Source: an uncultured Ferrovibrio sp.
GTDB lineage: Bacteria; Pseudomonadota; Alphaproteobacteria; Ferrovibrionales; Ferrovibrionaceae
DNA: 64,000 nt
Assembly: GCF_937960835.1 (NCBI RefSeq)
Contig: NZ_CALGPC010000013.1
Location: 1 to 64,000, forward strand
Direction: 5' to 3'
Below the pieces are notes generated by a model that saw only the letters and a program-made list of their open reading frames with translations, was not told the DNA's origin and searched no databases. Shown in pieces: positions 36,610-45,776 of the stretch; position 1 is the first letter of the stretch, and every line of letters begins with the position of its first letter. Both the position numbers and the translations under genes were made by a program.

Positions 36610-37224
36610 TTAAATTCCCGGGCAGCGTTCCCGCACCCGCGCCAGCAGATGGTGCAGCGGGCCGTCGACGATCCCGAGTTCGTCGAGATGCGCCACAGTA
36701 TTGGCGAGATAGGCCGCGTTCAGGCCGCGCTGGCCGCAGCAGGTGGCGATCACCTCCACCACCTGATCTTCGGTCAGATGGCCGGCATATTGCGCATGAT
36801 GCGGATCGGCGACGAAGGCCATGACCTTCACCGGCTTGCCGTCGATGCGCGCGATATGGAAGCCCGGCTTGTAGACGCCGGTGACCATCTCGCGGCGATA
36901 GAGATAGTCGATGACGGCTTCTTCATCGCGCTTGCGCACGCGAAAGGCCCGCCCCTTGCACGAGCCGCCGGGCATCAGGCCCAGCACCAGGCCCGGCTTT
37001 TCCGGCGTGCCGCGATAGCGATGCGACCAAACACAGAAGCCGCGATGATGGCCCCACAGCTTTGCCACCTTCACTTCCACGAAGGGAAAACCGGGATCCC
37101 ACATCAGCGAGCCGTAGCCGAAAACCCAGAGCGGCTCGCCCTTCTCCGGCCGGATCTGCGGAAATGGCGGCGCGCTCTGCCCCGGCAGGGGTTCTTCATG
37201 ATCGAAGGGAATCCGCGGCCCCAT
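36610..37224 (-). CDS. chaC: Gamma-glutamylcyclotransferase ChaC
   Basis: The 204-residue protein has the gamma-glutamylcyclotransferase fold signature WVFGYGSLMWDPGFPF (nucleotide-independent YGSL loop) near its N-terminus, with KGRAFRVR and the acidic region that supplies the catalytic Glu. ChaC enzymes break glutathione into 5-oxoproline and Cys-Gly in the cytosol. It starts 1 bp after the EamA stop, so the two genes form an operon. Confidence 0.9.
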   Translation of the reverse strand: MGPRIPFDHEEPLPGQSAPPFPQIRPEKGEPLWVFGYGSLMWDPGFPFVEVKVAKLWGHHRGFCVWSHRYRGTPEKPGLVLGLMPGGSCKGRAFRVRKRDEEAVIDYLYRREMVTGVYKPGFHIARIDGKPVKVMAFVADPHHAQYAGHLTEDQVVEVIATCCGQRGLNAAYLANTVAHLDELGIVDGPLHHLLARVRERCPGI

Positions 37225-37225
37225 T

Positions 37226-38125
37226 TCACCGCCTCACCGGATTGAGATTGACCAACGCCACGCCCGCCATGGTGGCCGCCATACCGATCATGGCCAGCAG
37301 GCTGAGCTGCTCGCCGAACAGAAAATAAGCGACCAGCGCCGTGCAGGGCGGCACCAGGAAGAACAGGCTGGAGACCTTTGCCGCAGCGCCGCGCCGGATC
37401 AGGATGAACAGCAGCGAAATCGCGCCCAGCGACAGCACGATGCAAAGCCAGCCCAGCGCGAAGAGGAATTCGCCGCTCCAGGTGATCTGGCGGCTCTCGA
37501 ACAGCAGCGCAAAGGGCGCCAGCACCACGGTGGCAGCGGCGAACTGGATCGCACTGCCGCTGCGCAGATCAAGGCGCGGACAGAATTTCTTCTGATACAG
37601 GGTGCCGATGGTGATGCCGAGCAAGGCGATCACGGACAGCATGTAGCCCCAGAGCGAACCGACACCGATGCCAAGCTTGGTCCAGACCACTAAAATGACA
37701 CCGGCCAGCCCCAGCGCCAGGCCGAGCCACTGGCGCGGCGTGACCCTCTCGCCCAGGAAAGGCCCGGCCGCGGCCGCGACCAGCAGCGGCTGGATGCCGA
37801 CAATCAGCGCAGAGACGCCAGCCGGCACGCCATGGAAGATGGAAGCGAAGACGCCGCCGAGATAGACCGCCTGCAGCAGCAGCCCGGCGACGGCGATATG
37901 GCCCGCTTCCCGCAAATCTGCCGGCCAGGGTGCGCGGGTCGCTGCCGCAAACAGGGCCAGCAGCACGGTGACCAGGGCAAAACGCAGCACCAGGAAGGTC
38001 TGCGGCTCGGCATAAGGCAGGCCGAGCTTGGCGCCAATGAAGCCCGTCGACCACAGCAGCACGAACAGCCCCGGCATGACAGCCAGGGTAAGCGACTGAA
38101 AGGGACTTGCGGAGGACGCGGTCAT
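37226..38125 (-). CDS. EamA/DMT-family transporter
   Basis: The 299-residue integral membrane protein has about ten predicted helices in two EamA repeats: the first covers residues 10-145, the second about 155-295. Motifs include LLWSTGFIGAKLGLPYAEP at the start and PPCTALVAYFLFGEQLS in the second repeat. DMT exporters of this type move metabolites or amino acids out of the cell; the substrate is not predictable. It is upstream of chaC and divergent from the DUF2125 gene. Confidence 0.9.
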   Translation of the reverse strand: MTASSASPFQSLTLAVMPGLFVLLWSTGFIGAKLGLPYAEPQTFLVLRFALVTVLLALFAAATRAPWPADLREAGHIAVAGLLLQAVYLGGVFASIFHGVPAGVSALIVGIQPLLVAAAAGPFLGERVTPRQWLGLALGLAGVILVVWTKLGIGVGSLWGYMLSVIALLGITIGTLYQKKFCPRLDLRSGSAIQFAAATVVLAPFALLFESRQITWSGEFLFALGWLCIVLSLGAISLLFILIRRGAAAKVSSLFFLVPPCTALVAYFLFGEQLSLLAMIGMAATMAGVALVNLNPVRR

Positions 38126-38223
38126 GGAGGCGAGAGGCTTTTGCCCACTATCGGACGATTGCCTGGTTCCTGCAAGTTATGTCGCAGCCAACTGAAGAGA
38201 GGCCACCAGTGGAGATGAGGGGC

Positions 38224-39255
38224 ATGGCCTGCTATATCGGGTCCATGCGTTACCTTGTGCTTGCCGGTCTCATCCTGGGCGCCCTGCTCGGCTATTACGT
38301 CCTCTGGTCGCATCTGTCGGATCAGGTGGCGGCCGAGGCCAATGCCTGGATGGAAGCCCAGCGCCGTCTTGGCCGCACCGTCGCCCATGACGGCCTGCGG
38401 CAATGGGGCTTTCCCTATCGCCTGTCGCTGACCTACCAAAACCTGCGCTGGCACGATCCGCAGAGCATGGCGGGCTGGCGGCTCGAGGCCGATGAGGTCA
38501 ATGCGCATCTGCAGCTTTGGAAGTTGGATCACGTCATCTTCGATCTGGTCGGCCCGCAGCGGATCGGCTGGAAGGAGGGCGACGTGGAACAGCAGGCGAC
38601 GCTTTCCACCGAGCGTTTCCGCGCCAGCCTGGTCATCGACGGAGCCGGCAACTGGCTGCGTGTCGCGGCCGATCTGAATCAGCCGCGCCTGAGTGGCGCG
38701 CTGAATGACTGGTCCGCCGGCAAGCTGCTGCTGCATGCGCGCCGCGCCGGCAACGTGCCGCCCAGCGCCGATCTCGCGGTCCAGGCCGAGCACCTGACGC
38801 TGCCGCCAAACCTGAGCGCCGGTCCGCTTGGCCGCGAGATTGCATCGCTGAAGCTGGTCGGCACGCCGCGCGGCACGGCTTTTGGCAAGACGCCGGAAGA
38901 ACTGCTGGCAAGCTGGCGCGATTCCGGCGGCGTGGTGGATTTCGAGACCATCGCGCTGCAATGGGGCGCCTTGCGGCTGAACGGCGACGGCACGCTGACC
39001 CTGGACAAGCAGTTCCGCCCGCTCGGCGCGCTATCCGGCCAGATGCGCGGCGCCGATGCCGGCATCGATGCTTTGGCTGCTGCCGGCAAGATGAAGCCAG
39101 AGGAAGCCGCGGCCGCGAAAGCCGCACTCAGCCTGATTGCGCAGCGCGACGACAAGGGCGAAAGCTATCTGCCGGTGCCGCTGACGGCGCAGGATGGCCG
39201 CCTGTTCCTTGGCCCGGTTTCGCTCTTCAGCCTGTCGCCGGTATTGCCGCGCTAG
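38224..39255 (+). CDS. DUF2125-family envelope protein
   Basis: The 343-residue protein has an N-terminal membrane helix (YLVLAGLILGALLGYYVLW) followed by a beta-rich domain with QWGFPYRLSLTYQNLRW, the hallmark of the alphaproteobacterial DUF2125 family. Such proteins are anchored in the inner membrane and face the periplasm; no function is established. The ATG at 38224 is preferred since GGAG lies 9 nt upstream; ATG at 38245 (MRYLVLAG) is possible. Confidence 0.83.
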   Translation: MACYIGSMRYLVLAGLILGALLGYYVLWSHLSDQVAAEANAWMEAQRRLGRTVAHDGLRQWGFPYRLSLTYQNLRWHDPQSMAGWRLEADEVNAHLQLWKLDHVIFDLVGPQRIGWKEGDVEQQATLSTERFRASLVIDGAGNWLRVAADLNQPRLSGALNDWSAGKLLLHARRAGNVPPSADLAVQAEHLTLPPNLSAGPLGREIASLKLVGTPRGTAFGKTPEELLASWRDSGGVVDFETIALQWGALRLNGDGTLTLDKQFRPLGALSGQMRGADAGIDALAAAGKMKPEEAAAAKAALSLIAQRDDKGESYLPVPLTAQDGRLFLGPVSLFSLSPVLPR

Positions 39256-39276
39256 TCTGCCAGGCGACGGCAGACC

Positions 39277-40206
39277 TCAATCCTGCGCGTCGCCCTTGGC
39301 GGCTGCCGGCGTGCGGCCGAAATCGGGCGCGGCGGTTTCCTGGCCCGCATCGATGATGGCGCGACGGATGGCGCGCGTGCGGGTGAACAGGTTGAACAAA
39401 GTGTCGCCCTCGCCCCAGCGGATCGCGCGTTGCAGCGCGATCAGATCCTCGGTGAAGCGGCCAAGCATTTCCAGCACCGCTTCCTTGTTGTTGAGGAAGA
39501 CGTCGCGCCACATGGTGGGATCGGAGGCGGCGATGCGGGTGAAGTCGCGAAAGCCGCCGGCGGAATACTTGATCACTTCGCTTTCAGTGACGGTTTCCAG
39601 ATCGTCCGCCGTGCCGACGATGTTGTAGGCGATCAGATGCGGCACATGGCTGGTAATCGCCAGCACCAGATCGTGATGCCGCGGCTCCATCAGCTCCACC
39701 TTGCTGCCGAACGCCGTCCAGAAGGCTTTGACCTTCTCGATGGCCGCCGCATCGGTGCCGGGCGGCGGGGTGAGGATGCACCAGCGGTTGTTGAAGAGTT
39801 CCGCAAAGCCGGCCTTGGGGCCGGAATGCTCGGTGCCGGCAACCGGATGGCCGGGCACCAAATGCACCCCGGCCGGCAGATGCGGCTGGGTGTCGCGGAT
39901 CACGCTCTGCTTGCACGAGCCGACATCGGAGACGATCGCGCCAGGCTTCAGGACCGGCGCGATATGCGCCGCCACGGCAGCGAAGGCGCCGAGCGGAATG
40001 CAGAGCATGACGAGATCGGCATCCTTTGCAGCCTCCGCCGCATCGGTATGCACCTCATCGCCCAGCTTCAGCGCCCTGGCCTGTTCGCGATGCTGTTCGG
40101 AGGCATCGGCGATGGCGATCTGTTTCGCCAGGCCGTGCTGACGCGCGGCGCGCGCGATCGACGAGCCGATCAGGCCGATGCCGATGATGGCCAGCCGCTC
40201 GAACAT
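39277..40206 (-). CDS. tyrC: Prephenate/arogenate (cyclohexadienyl) dehydrogenase
   Basis: The 309-residue protein has an NAD(P)-binding fold with GIGLIGSSIARA, the conserved VLKPGAIVSDVGSCKQ, the GHPVAGTEHSGP motif with the catalytic His, and the helical dimerisation domain (TSHVPHLIAYNIVG). It oxidatively decarboxylates prephenate or arogenate toward tyrosine. It is the last gene of the chorismate mutase-hisC-tyrC run, 5 bp after hisC. Confidence 0.93.
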   Translation of the reverse strand: MFERLAIIGIGLIGSSIARAARQHGLAKQIAIADASEQHREQARALKLGDEVHTDAAEAAKDADLVMLCIPLGAFAAVAAHIAPVLKPGAIVSDVGSCKQSVIRDTQPHLPAGVHLVPGHPVAGTEHSGPKAGFAELFNNRWCILTPPPGTDAAAIEKVKAFWTAFGSKVELMEPRHHDLVLAITSHVPHLIAYNIVGTADDLETVTESEVIKYSAGGFRDFTRIAASDPTMWRDVFLNNKEAVLEMLGRFTEDLIALQRAIRWGEGDTLFNLFTRTRAIRRAIIDAGQETAAPDFGRTPAAAKGDAQD

Positions 40207-40211
40207 GCGCG

Positions 40212-41303
40212 TTAAGCCTTCGCCATGAACTCGGTGAGCGCGGCGATGACCAGATCGTTCTCTTCCACCGTGCCGATGGAAAGACGCAAGGATTCCGGCA
40301 GGCCGTAAGCGCCCATGGCGCGCAGGATCAGCCCCTTGCCGCGCAGGAAGTCATCGGCCTTCTTCGACTGCTCGGGCCCGCCGGGGAAGCGGATCAGCAG
40401 GAAATTGCCGACGCTGGGCAGCACATGCAGGCCAAGCCTGGACAGCGCATCGGACACGCGCGGCAATTCGATGTCGTTATGGCTGCGCGCCTTGTCGAGC
40501 CAGGCGACGTCTTCCAGCGCCGCAACGCCGGCCGCCTGGGCGGCAGAGTTGACGTTGAACGGCCCGCGCACGCGGTTCAGCACCTCGACGATGTTGGTCG
40601 GGGCATAGGTCCAGCCAAGGCGCAGCGCCGCCAGGCCGTAAATCTTGGAGAAGGTGCGCGTCATGATGGTGTCGTCGCGCTCGCGCACCAGTTCGGCGCC
40701 GTTGGAATAATCGTTACGGCTGACATATTCGGCATAGGCCGCGTCGATCACCAGCAGCACGCCGGCCGGCAGACCCTCGCGCAGGCGGCGCAGCTCGGAG
40801 GCCGAGATGTAGCTGCCGGTCGGATTGTTCGGATTGGCGAGGAAGACGATCCTGGTCTTCGGCGTCACCGCCTTCAGCAGCGCATCGACATCCGCGGTGT
40901 AATTCGTCTCCGGCGCGGTGACCGGCGTGGCGCCGCGCGCCTTCGCCGCAATGGCATACATCAGGAAGCCATGCTGCGAATACAGGACCTCATCGCCCGG
41001 ACCGCAATAGGCGGCGCAGATCAGCGAGATCATCTCGTCCGAGCCGTTCGAGCAGACGATATTCTCGACTGGCAGGCCATAATGCTTGGCGAGCGCGGTG
41101 CGCAGCGCATCGGCGCCGCCATCGGGATAGCGATGCAGCTCGGCCGCCAGCTTCTGATAGACAGCTACCGCCTTCGGGCTCGGACCGATCGGGCTTTCGT
41201 TCGAGGACAGCTTATGCACCTTGGCGACGCCCGGCACGCTGCCCTCGCCACCCTTGTAGGGAGCGATGTCGAGAATTCCAGGTTGCGGCTTCGGCGCGGT
41301 CAC
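40212..41303 (-). CDS. hisC: Histidinol-phosphate / aromatic aminotransferase
   Basis: The 363-residue fold-type I PLP aminotransferase has LSSNESPIGPSP, FLANPNNPTGSY, DAAYAEYV and the Schiff-base lysine in TRTFSKIYGLAALRLGW. HisC enzymes act in histidine synthesis and many also transaminate aromatic keto acids. Its place between chorismate mutase and tyrC suggests the aromatic role here, though a histidine role cannot be excluded. Confidence 0.92.
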   Translation of the reverse strand: MTAPKPQPGILDIAPYKGGEGSVPGVAKVHKLSSNESPIGPSPKAVAVYQKLAAELHRYPDGGADALRTALAKHYGLPVENIVCSNGSDEMISLICAAYCGPGDEVLYSQHGFLMYAIAAKARGATPVTAPETNYTADVDALLKAVTPKTRIVFLANPNNPTGSYISASELRRLREGLPAGVLLVIDAAYAEYVSRNDYSNGAELVRERDDTIMTRTFSKIYGLAALRLGWTYAPTNIVEVLNRVRGPFNVNSAAQAAGVAALEDVAWLDKARSHNDIELPRVSDALSRLGLHVLPSVGNFLLIRFPGGPEQSKKADDFLRGKGLILRAMGAYGLPESLRLSIGTVEENDLVIAALTEFMAKA

Positions 41304-41333
41304 GGCGGCTACTCCTCTGACACTCTTTCAGAC

Positions 41334-42197
41334 TTAGGCTTCGGCGACCGGCACAGGATAGGCGCCGATCACGACGACATCGACAATCAAATTGGGCTCG
41401 GCGGCCCGCAGCGCGGCAAGACGCTCATCGCCATCGACCAGGAAGCCCGGAAGCTCAATCAGCATGCGCGTCTCGCCGTCCGGGGTGCAATGCTGCGCCA
41501 GGAAGTGGCCCTCCAGCCCCACCTTATTCAGCAGGCCCGACAGGCGGGTGATGCTGGGGGCGGCATCGGCGGTCACCACCACGACCAGCGTGCAGTCGTC
41601 GCCGGATTCCTCTGGCGGCGTGCGGGCAACTACAAAAGCGCCCAGTTCGGCGAGGCGACCGCGCGGATTGGGCACGAAGGGCAGACGGGCAACGATGCGG
41701 GGGGTATCTTCAGCGCGGCCAGCCAGCGCCGGCCACCAGGATTCCTTCTCGCCGTCTTCCGGCAGGGCCATGATGCCAAGCGTCGCCGGCTCGGCCGAGA
41801 TGGCCCGCATGACCGCCGTGGCAGTGGTGCAAAGCTGCATTGGCGTGGTCGAGCCATAGAAATCCCGCGCCAGGTCCAGGCGCGCGGCCGACTTGTTCGG
41901 CGCATGCACAGCAACCTTGAGCGGCGCCTGCAGCTCATACAGCGAAGAGATCATCTCGCGCCAGATCCGCACCAGGGCCGCCAGCGGCAGGCCGCTGCGA
42001 TGGCGCTCCATCAGGCGGCGCAGGATCTGCGCTTCGCGTCCGGGTCGCAGGAAAGTGCCGCGCTCACCACTGTGTGCCTTGGTGACGGCAACGCGCTGCA
42101 CCGCCTCGGCACGGCGGCGCAGCAGGTCTTGGATCTGGTCGTCCAGGACGTCGATCTCGCGCCGCAGGTCGGCCAGACTGGGAATATGCTCGCTCAT
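41334..42197 (-). CDS. Chorismate mutase with a C-terminal prephenate dehydratase-like region
   Basis: The first 90 residues are an AroQ-type chorismate mutase helical domain (LRREIDVLDDQIQDLLRRRAEAV, then RPGREAQILRRLM), with the usual Arg, Asp and Glu/Gln positions. The remaining 190 residues resemble the layout of bifunctional PheA: a substrate-binding-protein-like part (GIMALPEDGEKESWW) and an ACT-like end. No clear catalytic TRF motif of prephenate dehydratase is visible, so this part may be regulatory or degenerate. It heads the operon with hisC and tyrC and would commit chorismate to Phe/Tyr. Confidence 0.85.
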   Translation of the reverse strand: MSEHIPSLADLRREIDVLDDQIQDLLRRRAEAVQRVAVTKAHSGERGTFLRPGREAQILRRLMERHRSGLPLAALVRIWREMISSLYELQAPLKVAVHAPNKSAARLDLARDFYGSTTPMQLCTTATAVMRAISAEPATLGIMALPEDGEKESWWPALAGRAEDTPRIVARLPFVPNPRGRLAELGAFVVARTPPEESGDDCTLVVVVTADAAPSITRLSGLLNKVGLEGHFLAQHCTPDGETRMLIELPGFLVDGDERLAALRAAEPNLIVDVVVIGAYPVPVAEA

Positions 42198-42287
42198 GAA
42201 GGGACTAAGTTATAGGGGCAGGAAAAAGCCGCATAGTCTTAGGGCCTTCGCCAGCGGATTGCAAAGCCCGGATAGGGCAGGAAAACA

Positions 42288-42316
42288 TTGACAGTACGGG
42301 CGGGGGTCCGTAAGCA
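42288..42316 (+). promoter_or_regulatory. Candidate metX promoter
   Basis: A perfect TTGACA (42288-42293) lies about 90 bp before metX in the 184-bp divergent gap. The -10 is poor (TAAGCA at 17 bp). The transcribed leader would contain GGCCCCGGCCGGGAG and CTCCTCCCG, which can pair. I do not recognise a SAM-II riboswitch here. Confidence 0.3.
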
Positions 42317-42381
42317 CTGTGGCCCCGGCCGGGAGATCATGGTTTCCGGCGGCTCCTCCCGTCTTGAGAACGACTCCGATT

Positions 42382-43557
42382 ATGAGCGCAGCCACCCCCC
42401 GCCTGCATAGCCTGGATCCCATCGGCCCCGGCCATCGGGTGACGCTGGGGGAAACCCTGCCGCTGAAGCTCGATTGCGGGCTGGATCTCGGGCCCTACCA
42501 GGTTGCCTACACCACCTATGGCCGGCTCAATGCCGACAAATCCAATGCAATCCTGGTTTGCCACGCGCTGACCGGCGATCAGCATGTCGCCAACACCCAT
42601 CCGGTGACCGGCAAACCCGGCTGGTGGGTCAGCATGGTGGGCCCCGGCAAGGTGATCGACACGGATCGCTATTTCGTGATCTGCACCAATGTGCTGGGCG
42701 GCTGCATGGGTTCGTCCGGCCCGGCAGAAATCGACCCGAGCAGCGGCAAGCCCTATGGCCTACGCTTCCCCGTCATCACCATCCGCGACATGGTGAATGC
42801 CCAGGCGATGCTGCTGGATCATCTCGGCATCCATCAGCTTTTCTGCGTCATCGGCGGCTCGATGGGCGGCATGCAGGTGCTGCAATGGGCCGCGAGCTAT
42901 CCCGAGCGCGTCTTTGCCGCCATCCCGATTGCCACCGCGGCGAAGCATTCGGCGCAGAACATCGCCTTCCATGAGGTCGGACGCCAGGCGATCTATGCCG
43001 ATCCCAACTGGAACAAGGGCGACTATTTCGATCATGGCGTGATCCCGCGCAACGGCCTTGCTGTCGCACGCATGGCCGCCCACATCACCTATCTGTCGGA
43101 AGCAGCACTGCATCGCAAATTCGGCCGCAACCTGCAGAACCGCGAGCGCATCACTTACGGCTTCGAGACGGAATTCCAGGTCGAAAGCTACCTGCTGCAT
43201 CAGGGCTCGACCTTCGTCGACCGCTTCGACGCCAATTCCTATCTCTACATCACCCGCGCGATGGATTACTTCGATCTGGCCGCGCAGGCGGGCGGCAATC
43301 TGGCGGCGGTGTTCCAGGGCACCAAGACGCGCTTCTGCGTCGTTTCGTTTACCTCCGACTGGCTGTTCCCGACCTCGGAGAACAAGGAAATCGTGCGCGC
43401 GCTGAATGCGGCGGCGGCGAATGTCAGCTTTGTCGAGATCGAGACCGACAAGGGCCATGACGCCTTCCTGCTGGACGAGCCGGAGATGTTCCGCACCTTG
43501 AAAGGCTTTCTCGACGGCTGCGCCGAGGTGCGCGGCCTGAACGGATCCCAGACATGA
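42382..43557 (+). CDS. metX: Homoserine O-acetyltransferase (or succinyltransferase) MetX
   Basis: The 391-residue alpha/beta-hydrolase enzyme acylates homoserine, the entry to methionine synthesis. It shows NAILVCHALTGDQHVA, the nucleophile elbow GGSMGGMQ (Ser160), SDWLFPTSENKE with the catalytic Asp, and GHDAFLLD with the His. MetX proteins may use acetyl- or succinyl-CoA and this cannot be settled by eye. ATG at 42382 fits the family N-terminus. It overlaps metW by 4 nt. Confidence 0.94.
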   Translation: MSAATPRLHSLDPIGPGHRVTLGETLPLKLDCGLDLGPYQVAYTTYGRLNADKSNAILVCHALTGDQHVANTHPVTGKPGWWVSMVGPGKVIDTDRYFVICTNVLGGCMGSSGPAEIDPSSGKPYGLRFPVITIRDMVNAQAMLLDHLGIHQLFCVIGGSMGGMQVLQWAASYPERVFAAIPIATAAKHSAQNIAFHEVGRQAIYADPNWNKGDYFDHGVIPRNGLAVARMAAHITYLSEAALHRKFGRNLQNRERITYGFETEFQVESYLLHQGSTFVDRFDANSYLYITRAMDYFDLAAQAGGNLAAVFQGTKTRFCVVSFTSDWLFPTSENKEIVRALNAAAANVSFVEIETDKGHDAFLLDEPEMFRTLKGFLDGCAEVRGLNGSQT

Positions 43558-44213
43558 ACGACCGCGCTTTGACGCCGCCGTCGCAGAAGAGCGGCGGCCA
43601 CAAGGATATCCGCCGCGACCTGCTGCTGATTGCGGAGATGGTGGCGCCGAAAAGCCGCCTGCTGGACGTTGGCTGCGGCGATGGCGCATTGCTGGAATAT
43701 CTGGCGCGCGAAAAGGATGTCGACGGACGCGGCATCGAAATCCGCCAAAGCGGCGTGAATGCCTGCGTGGCGCGCGGCTTGAGCGTGATCCAGGGCGATG
43801 CCGATACCGATCTGCCGGATTACCCGGATGCCGCCTTCGATTACGTGGTGCTCAGCCTGACGCTGCAGGCCACCAAGAATCCGCGCAAGGTGCTGCACGA
43901 GATGCTGCGCATCGGCCGGCGCGCCATCGTCTCCTTCCCCAATTTCGCCTACTGGCCGGTGCGGCTGCAGCTGCTGCTCGGCGGCCGCATGCCGATGACG
44001 GCGGCGCTGGACGATCCCTGGTACGACACCCAGAACATCCATCTCTGCACGATCCTCGATTTCGACGACCTTTGCGCCAGGGACGGCATCGTCGTCGAAC
44101 AGCGCATCGCAGTGGACGGCAAGGGCAACCGCGAGGGCTGGAAGCTGCAGGGCAATCTGGCGAATATCTTCGGCGCCCAGGCCGTCTATCTGTTACGCCG
44201 GCGCGGGGCCTGA
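43554..44213 (+). CDS. metW: Methionine biosynthesis protein MetW
   Basis: The 219-residue class I methyltransferase-fold protein has DVGCGDGALLEYLAREK (motif I), GRGIEI, VLSLTLQATKNPRKVLHEMLRIG and FPNFAYWPVRLQLL, all typical of MetW. MetW is the constant partner of metX in proteobacteria and is required for, or enhances, homoserine acylation. Translation is coupled to metX by ATGA. The last 21 nt overlap, tail to tail, the convergent methyltransferase gene. Confidence 0.93.
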   Translation: MNDRALTPPSQKSGGHKDIRRDLLLIAEMVAPKSRLLDVGCGDGALLEYLAREKDVDGRGIEIRQSGVNACVARGLSVIQGDADTDLPDYPDAAFDYVVLSLTLQATKNPRKVLHEMLRIGRRAIVSFPNFAYWPVRLQLLLGGRMPMTAALDDPWYDTQNIHLCTILDFDDLCARDGIVVEQRIAVDGKGNREGWKLQGNLANIFGAQAVYLLRRRGA

Positions 44214-44945
44214 ACCGCCCCAGACGGGCGCCGTCGGCTTCAGCACGAAAGTCTTCTGCTTGACCTTCACCGGCTTCAGCGGCGCTGCGGCATAGACCTG
44301 CTTTTCGGCTTCCAGCAGCAAAACGCCGGAGAAGCGGTTCCACAGGATTTCGCCGGTGCGCTCCCAGGCAAAGGCGGCACGCACCACGAAGGCGCGATTG
44401 GCCGGCGGCAGCCATAAAGCCGATTGCGCCTGCGTCGGCGAAAACAGCGAATCGCGCATCAGCCGCGTCAGTTGCGGCGGCGTATAGGGCCGGCCCTGAC
44501 CGAAGGGCGTCGCCTCGATATGCGCCCACAGGCCGCGGCGGTTCGGCACCACGGCCAGGAGCCGCCCCTGCGGCGTAAGCACGCGCCAGACCTCGCGCAG
44601 CAGCGCGCGCACATTCTCGGAATTCTCCAAAGCGTGCATCAGCAAAAGGCGGTCCACGCTGGCATCGGGCAGCGGCAGCTCGTCTTCATCGACCAGCATC
44701 ACCCGGCCCGGCAGGCCGCGCGGCCAGCGCACCACGCCCTGCGGCCCCGGCATGGCGGCGATCACCCGCTCGGCCTCGGCTTCAAAAATGCGCAAATACG
44801 GTGTCGCGTAACCCAGCCCCATGACGCGCAGGCCGGAAACATCGGGCCAGATGGCGCGCAGGCGCAGGCGCAGCAGGCGGCGCACGGCCTGGCCCAGATG
44901 GCCGCTGTAGAATTCCCGCAAATCGATGATGTCCGGACGCAGCAT
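44193..44945 (-). CDS. Class I SAM-dependent methyltransferase
   Basis: The 250-residue protein has a methyltransferase core: VMGLGYATPYL in place of a classical GxGxG motif I, LPLPDASVDRLLLMHALENSENVRALLREVWRVLTPQGRLLAVVPN (motifs III-V), and a Lys/Pro-rich C-terminal tail. It belongs to the Methyltransf_11-type group conserved beside gloB in alphaproteobacteria. The substrate is unknown. It is divergent from gloB (50 bp between starts) and its 3' end overlaps metW by 21 nt. Confidence 0.87.
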   Translation of the reverse strand: MLRPDIIDLREFYSGHLGQAVRRLLRLRLRAIWPDVSGLRVMGLGYATPYLRIFEAEAERVIAAMPGPQGVVRWPRGLPGRVMLVDEDELPLPDASVDRLLLMHALENSENVRALLREVWRVLTPQGRLLAVVPNRRGLWAHIEATPFGQGRPYTPPQLTRLMRDSLFSPTQAQSALWLPPANRAFVVRAAFAWERTGEILWNRFSGVLLLEAEKQVYAAAPLKPVKVKQKTFVLKPTAPVWGGSGPAPA

Positions 44946-44995
44946 CGCGCTATGTTAGCATCTGGTTGGAACGAACGCTTCGGTTAGAATTGGCC

Positions 44996-45769
44996 ATGCC
45001 CCTCGATATCGTCCAGATTCCCGTCCTGAACGACAATTACGTCTATCTCGCCCGCGATCCGGCGACCAATGCCGTCGGCGCGGTCGATCCCGCGGTCCAC
45101 GAACCGGTGCTGGCCGAACTCAGCAAGCGCGGCTGGACCCTGACCCATATCCTCAACACCCACCATCATCCCGATCATGTCGGCGGCAATATGGCGCTGA
45201 AGGAGGCGACCGGCTGCCAGATCGTCGGACCGAAGGCGGATGCCGAACGCATCCCCGGCATCGATGTCGCGCTGGCCGATGGCGACCGCTGGTCCTTGGG
45301 CAGCGAGGAAGCCGTCATCTTCGACGTGCCCGGCCATACGCGCGGCCATATCGCCTTCTGGTTTGAAAAGAGCGATGCGCTGTTCTGCGGCGACACGCTG
45401 TTTGCGCTGGGCTGCGGCCGGCTGTTCGAGGGCACGCCGGCGCAGATGTGGACGTCTTTAAGCAAGTTCCTGAAGCTGCCCGACAGCACGCGGGTCTATT
45501 GCGCGCATGAATATACCGAGTCGAATGCGCGCTTCGCCGTCACCGTCGAGCCCGGCAACGAGACGCTGCAGCTGCGCTACAAGAAGATCAGGGAGCTGCG
45601 CGAGAAGGGCCTGCCAACCGTGCCGTCCACCATCGGCGATGAGCGCGCCACCAATCCCTTCCTGCGCCCGATGAGCGAAAACCTGCGCATGACGCTGGGA
45701 TTGCAGCATGCCGATGACGTGGCAGTTTTCGCGGAAACGCGCCGCCGGAAGGATAGCTTCCGCGGCTGA
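44996..45769 (+). CDS. gloB: Hydroxyacylglutathione hydrolase (glyoxalase II)
   Basis: The 257-residue metallo-beta-lactamase-fold enzyme hydrolyses S-lactoylglutathione to lactate and glutathione. Metal ligands are in NTHHHPDHVGG, PGHTRGH, FCGDTLFALGCGR and the C-terminal VYCAHEYTESN. The glyoxalase II C-terminal domain (RATNPFLR) is present. The ATG at 44996 matches the family start (PLDIVQIPVLNDNYVYL). It converges with recR with only 7 bp between stops. Confidence 0.95.
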   Translation: MPLDIVQIPVLNDNYVYLARDPATNAVGAVDPAVHEPVLAELSKRGWTLTHILNTHHHPDHVGGNMALKEATGCQIVGPKADAERIPGIDVALADGDRWSLGSEEAVIFDVPGHTRGHIAFWFEKSDALFCGDTLFALGCGRLFEGTPAQMWTSLSKFLKLPDSTRVYCAHEYTESNARFAVTVEPGNETLQLRYKKIRELREKGLPTVPSTIGDERATNPFLRPMSENLRMTLGLQHADDVAVFAETRRRKDSFRG

Positions 45770-45776
45770 CACGCCG

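Noticed and set aside
42198..42381. SAM riboswitch before metX
   Set aside because: The leader has pairing GC-rich segments, but I could not match the conserved core of SAM-I, SAM-II or SAH riboswitches. A covariance-model search would decide.
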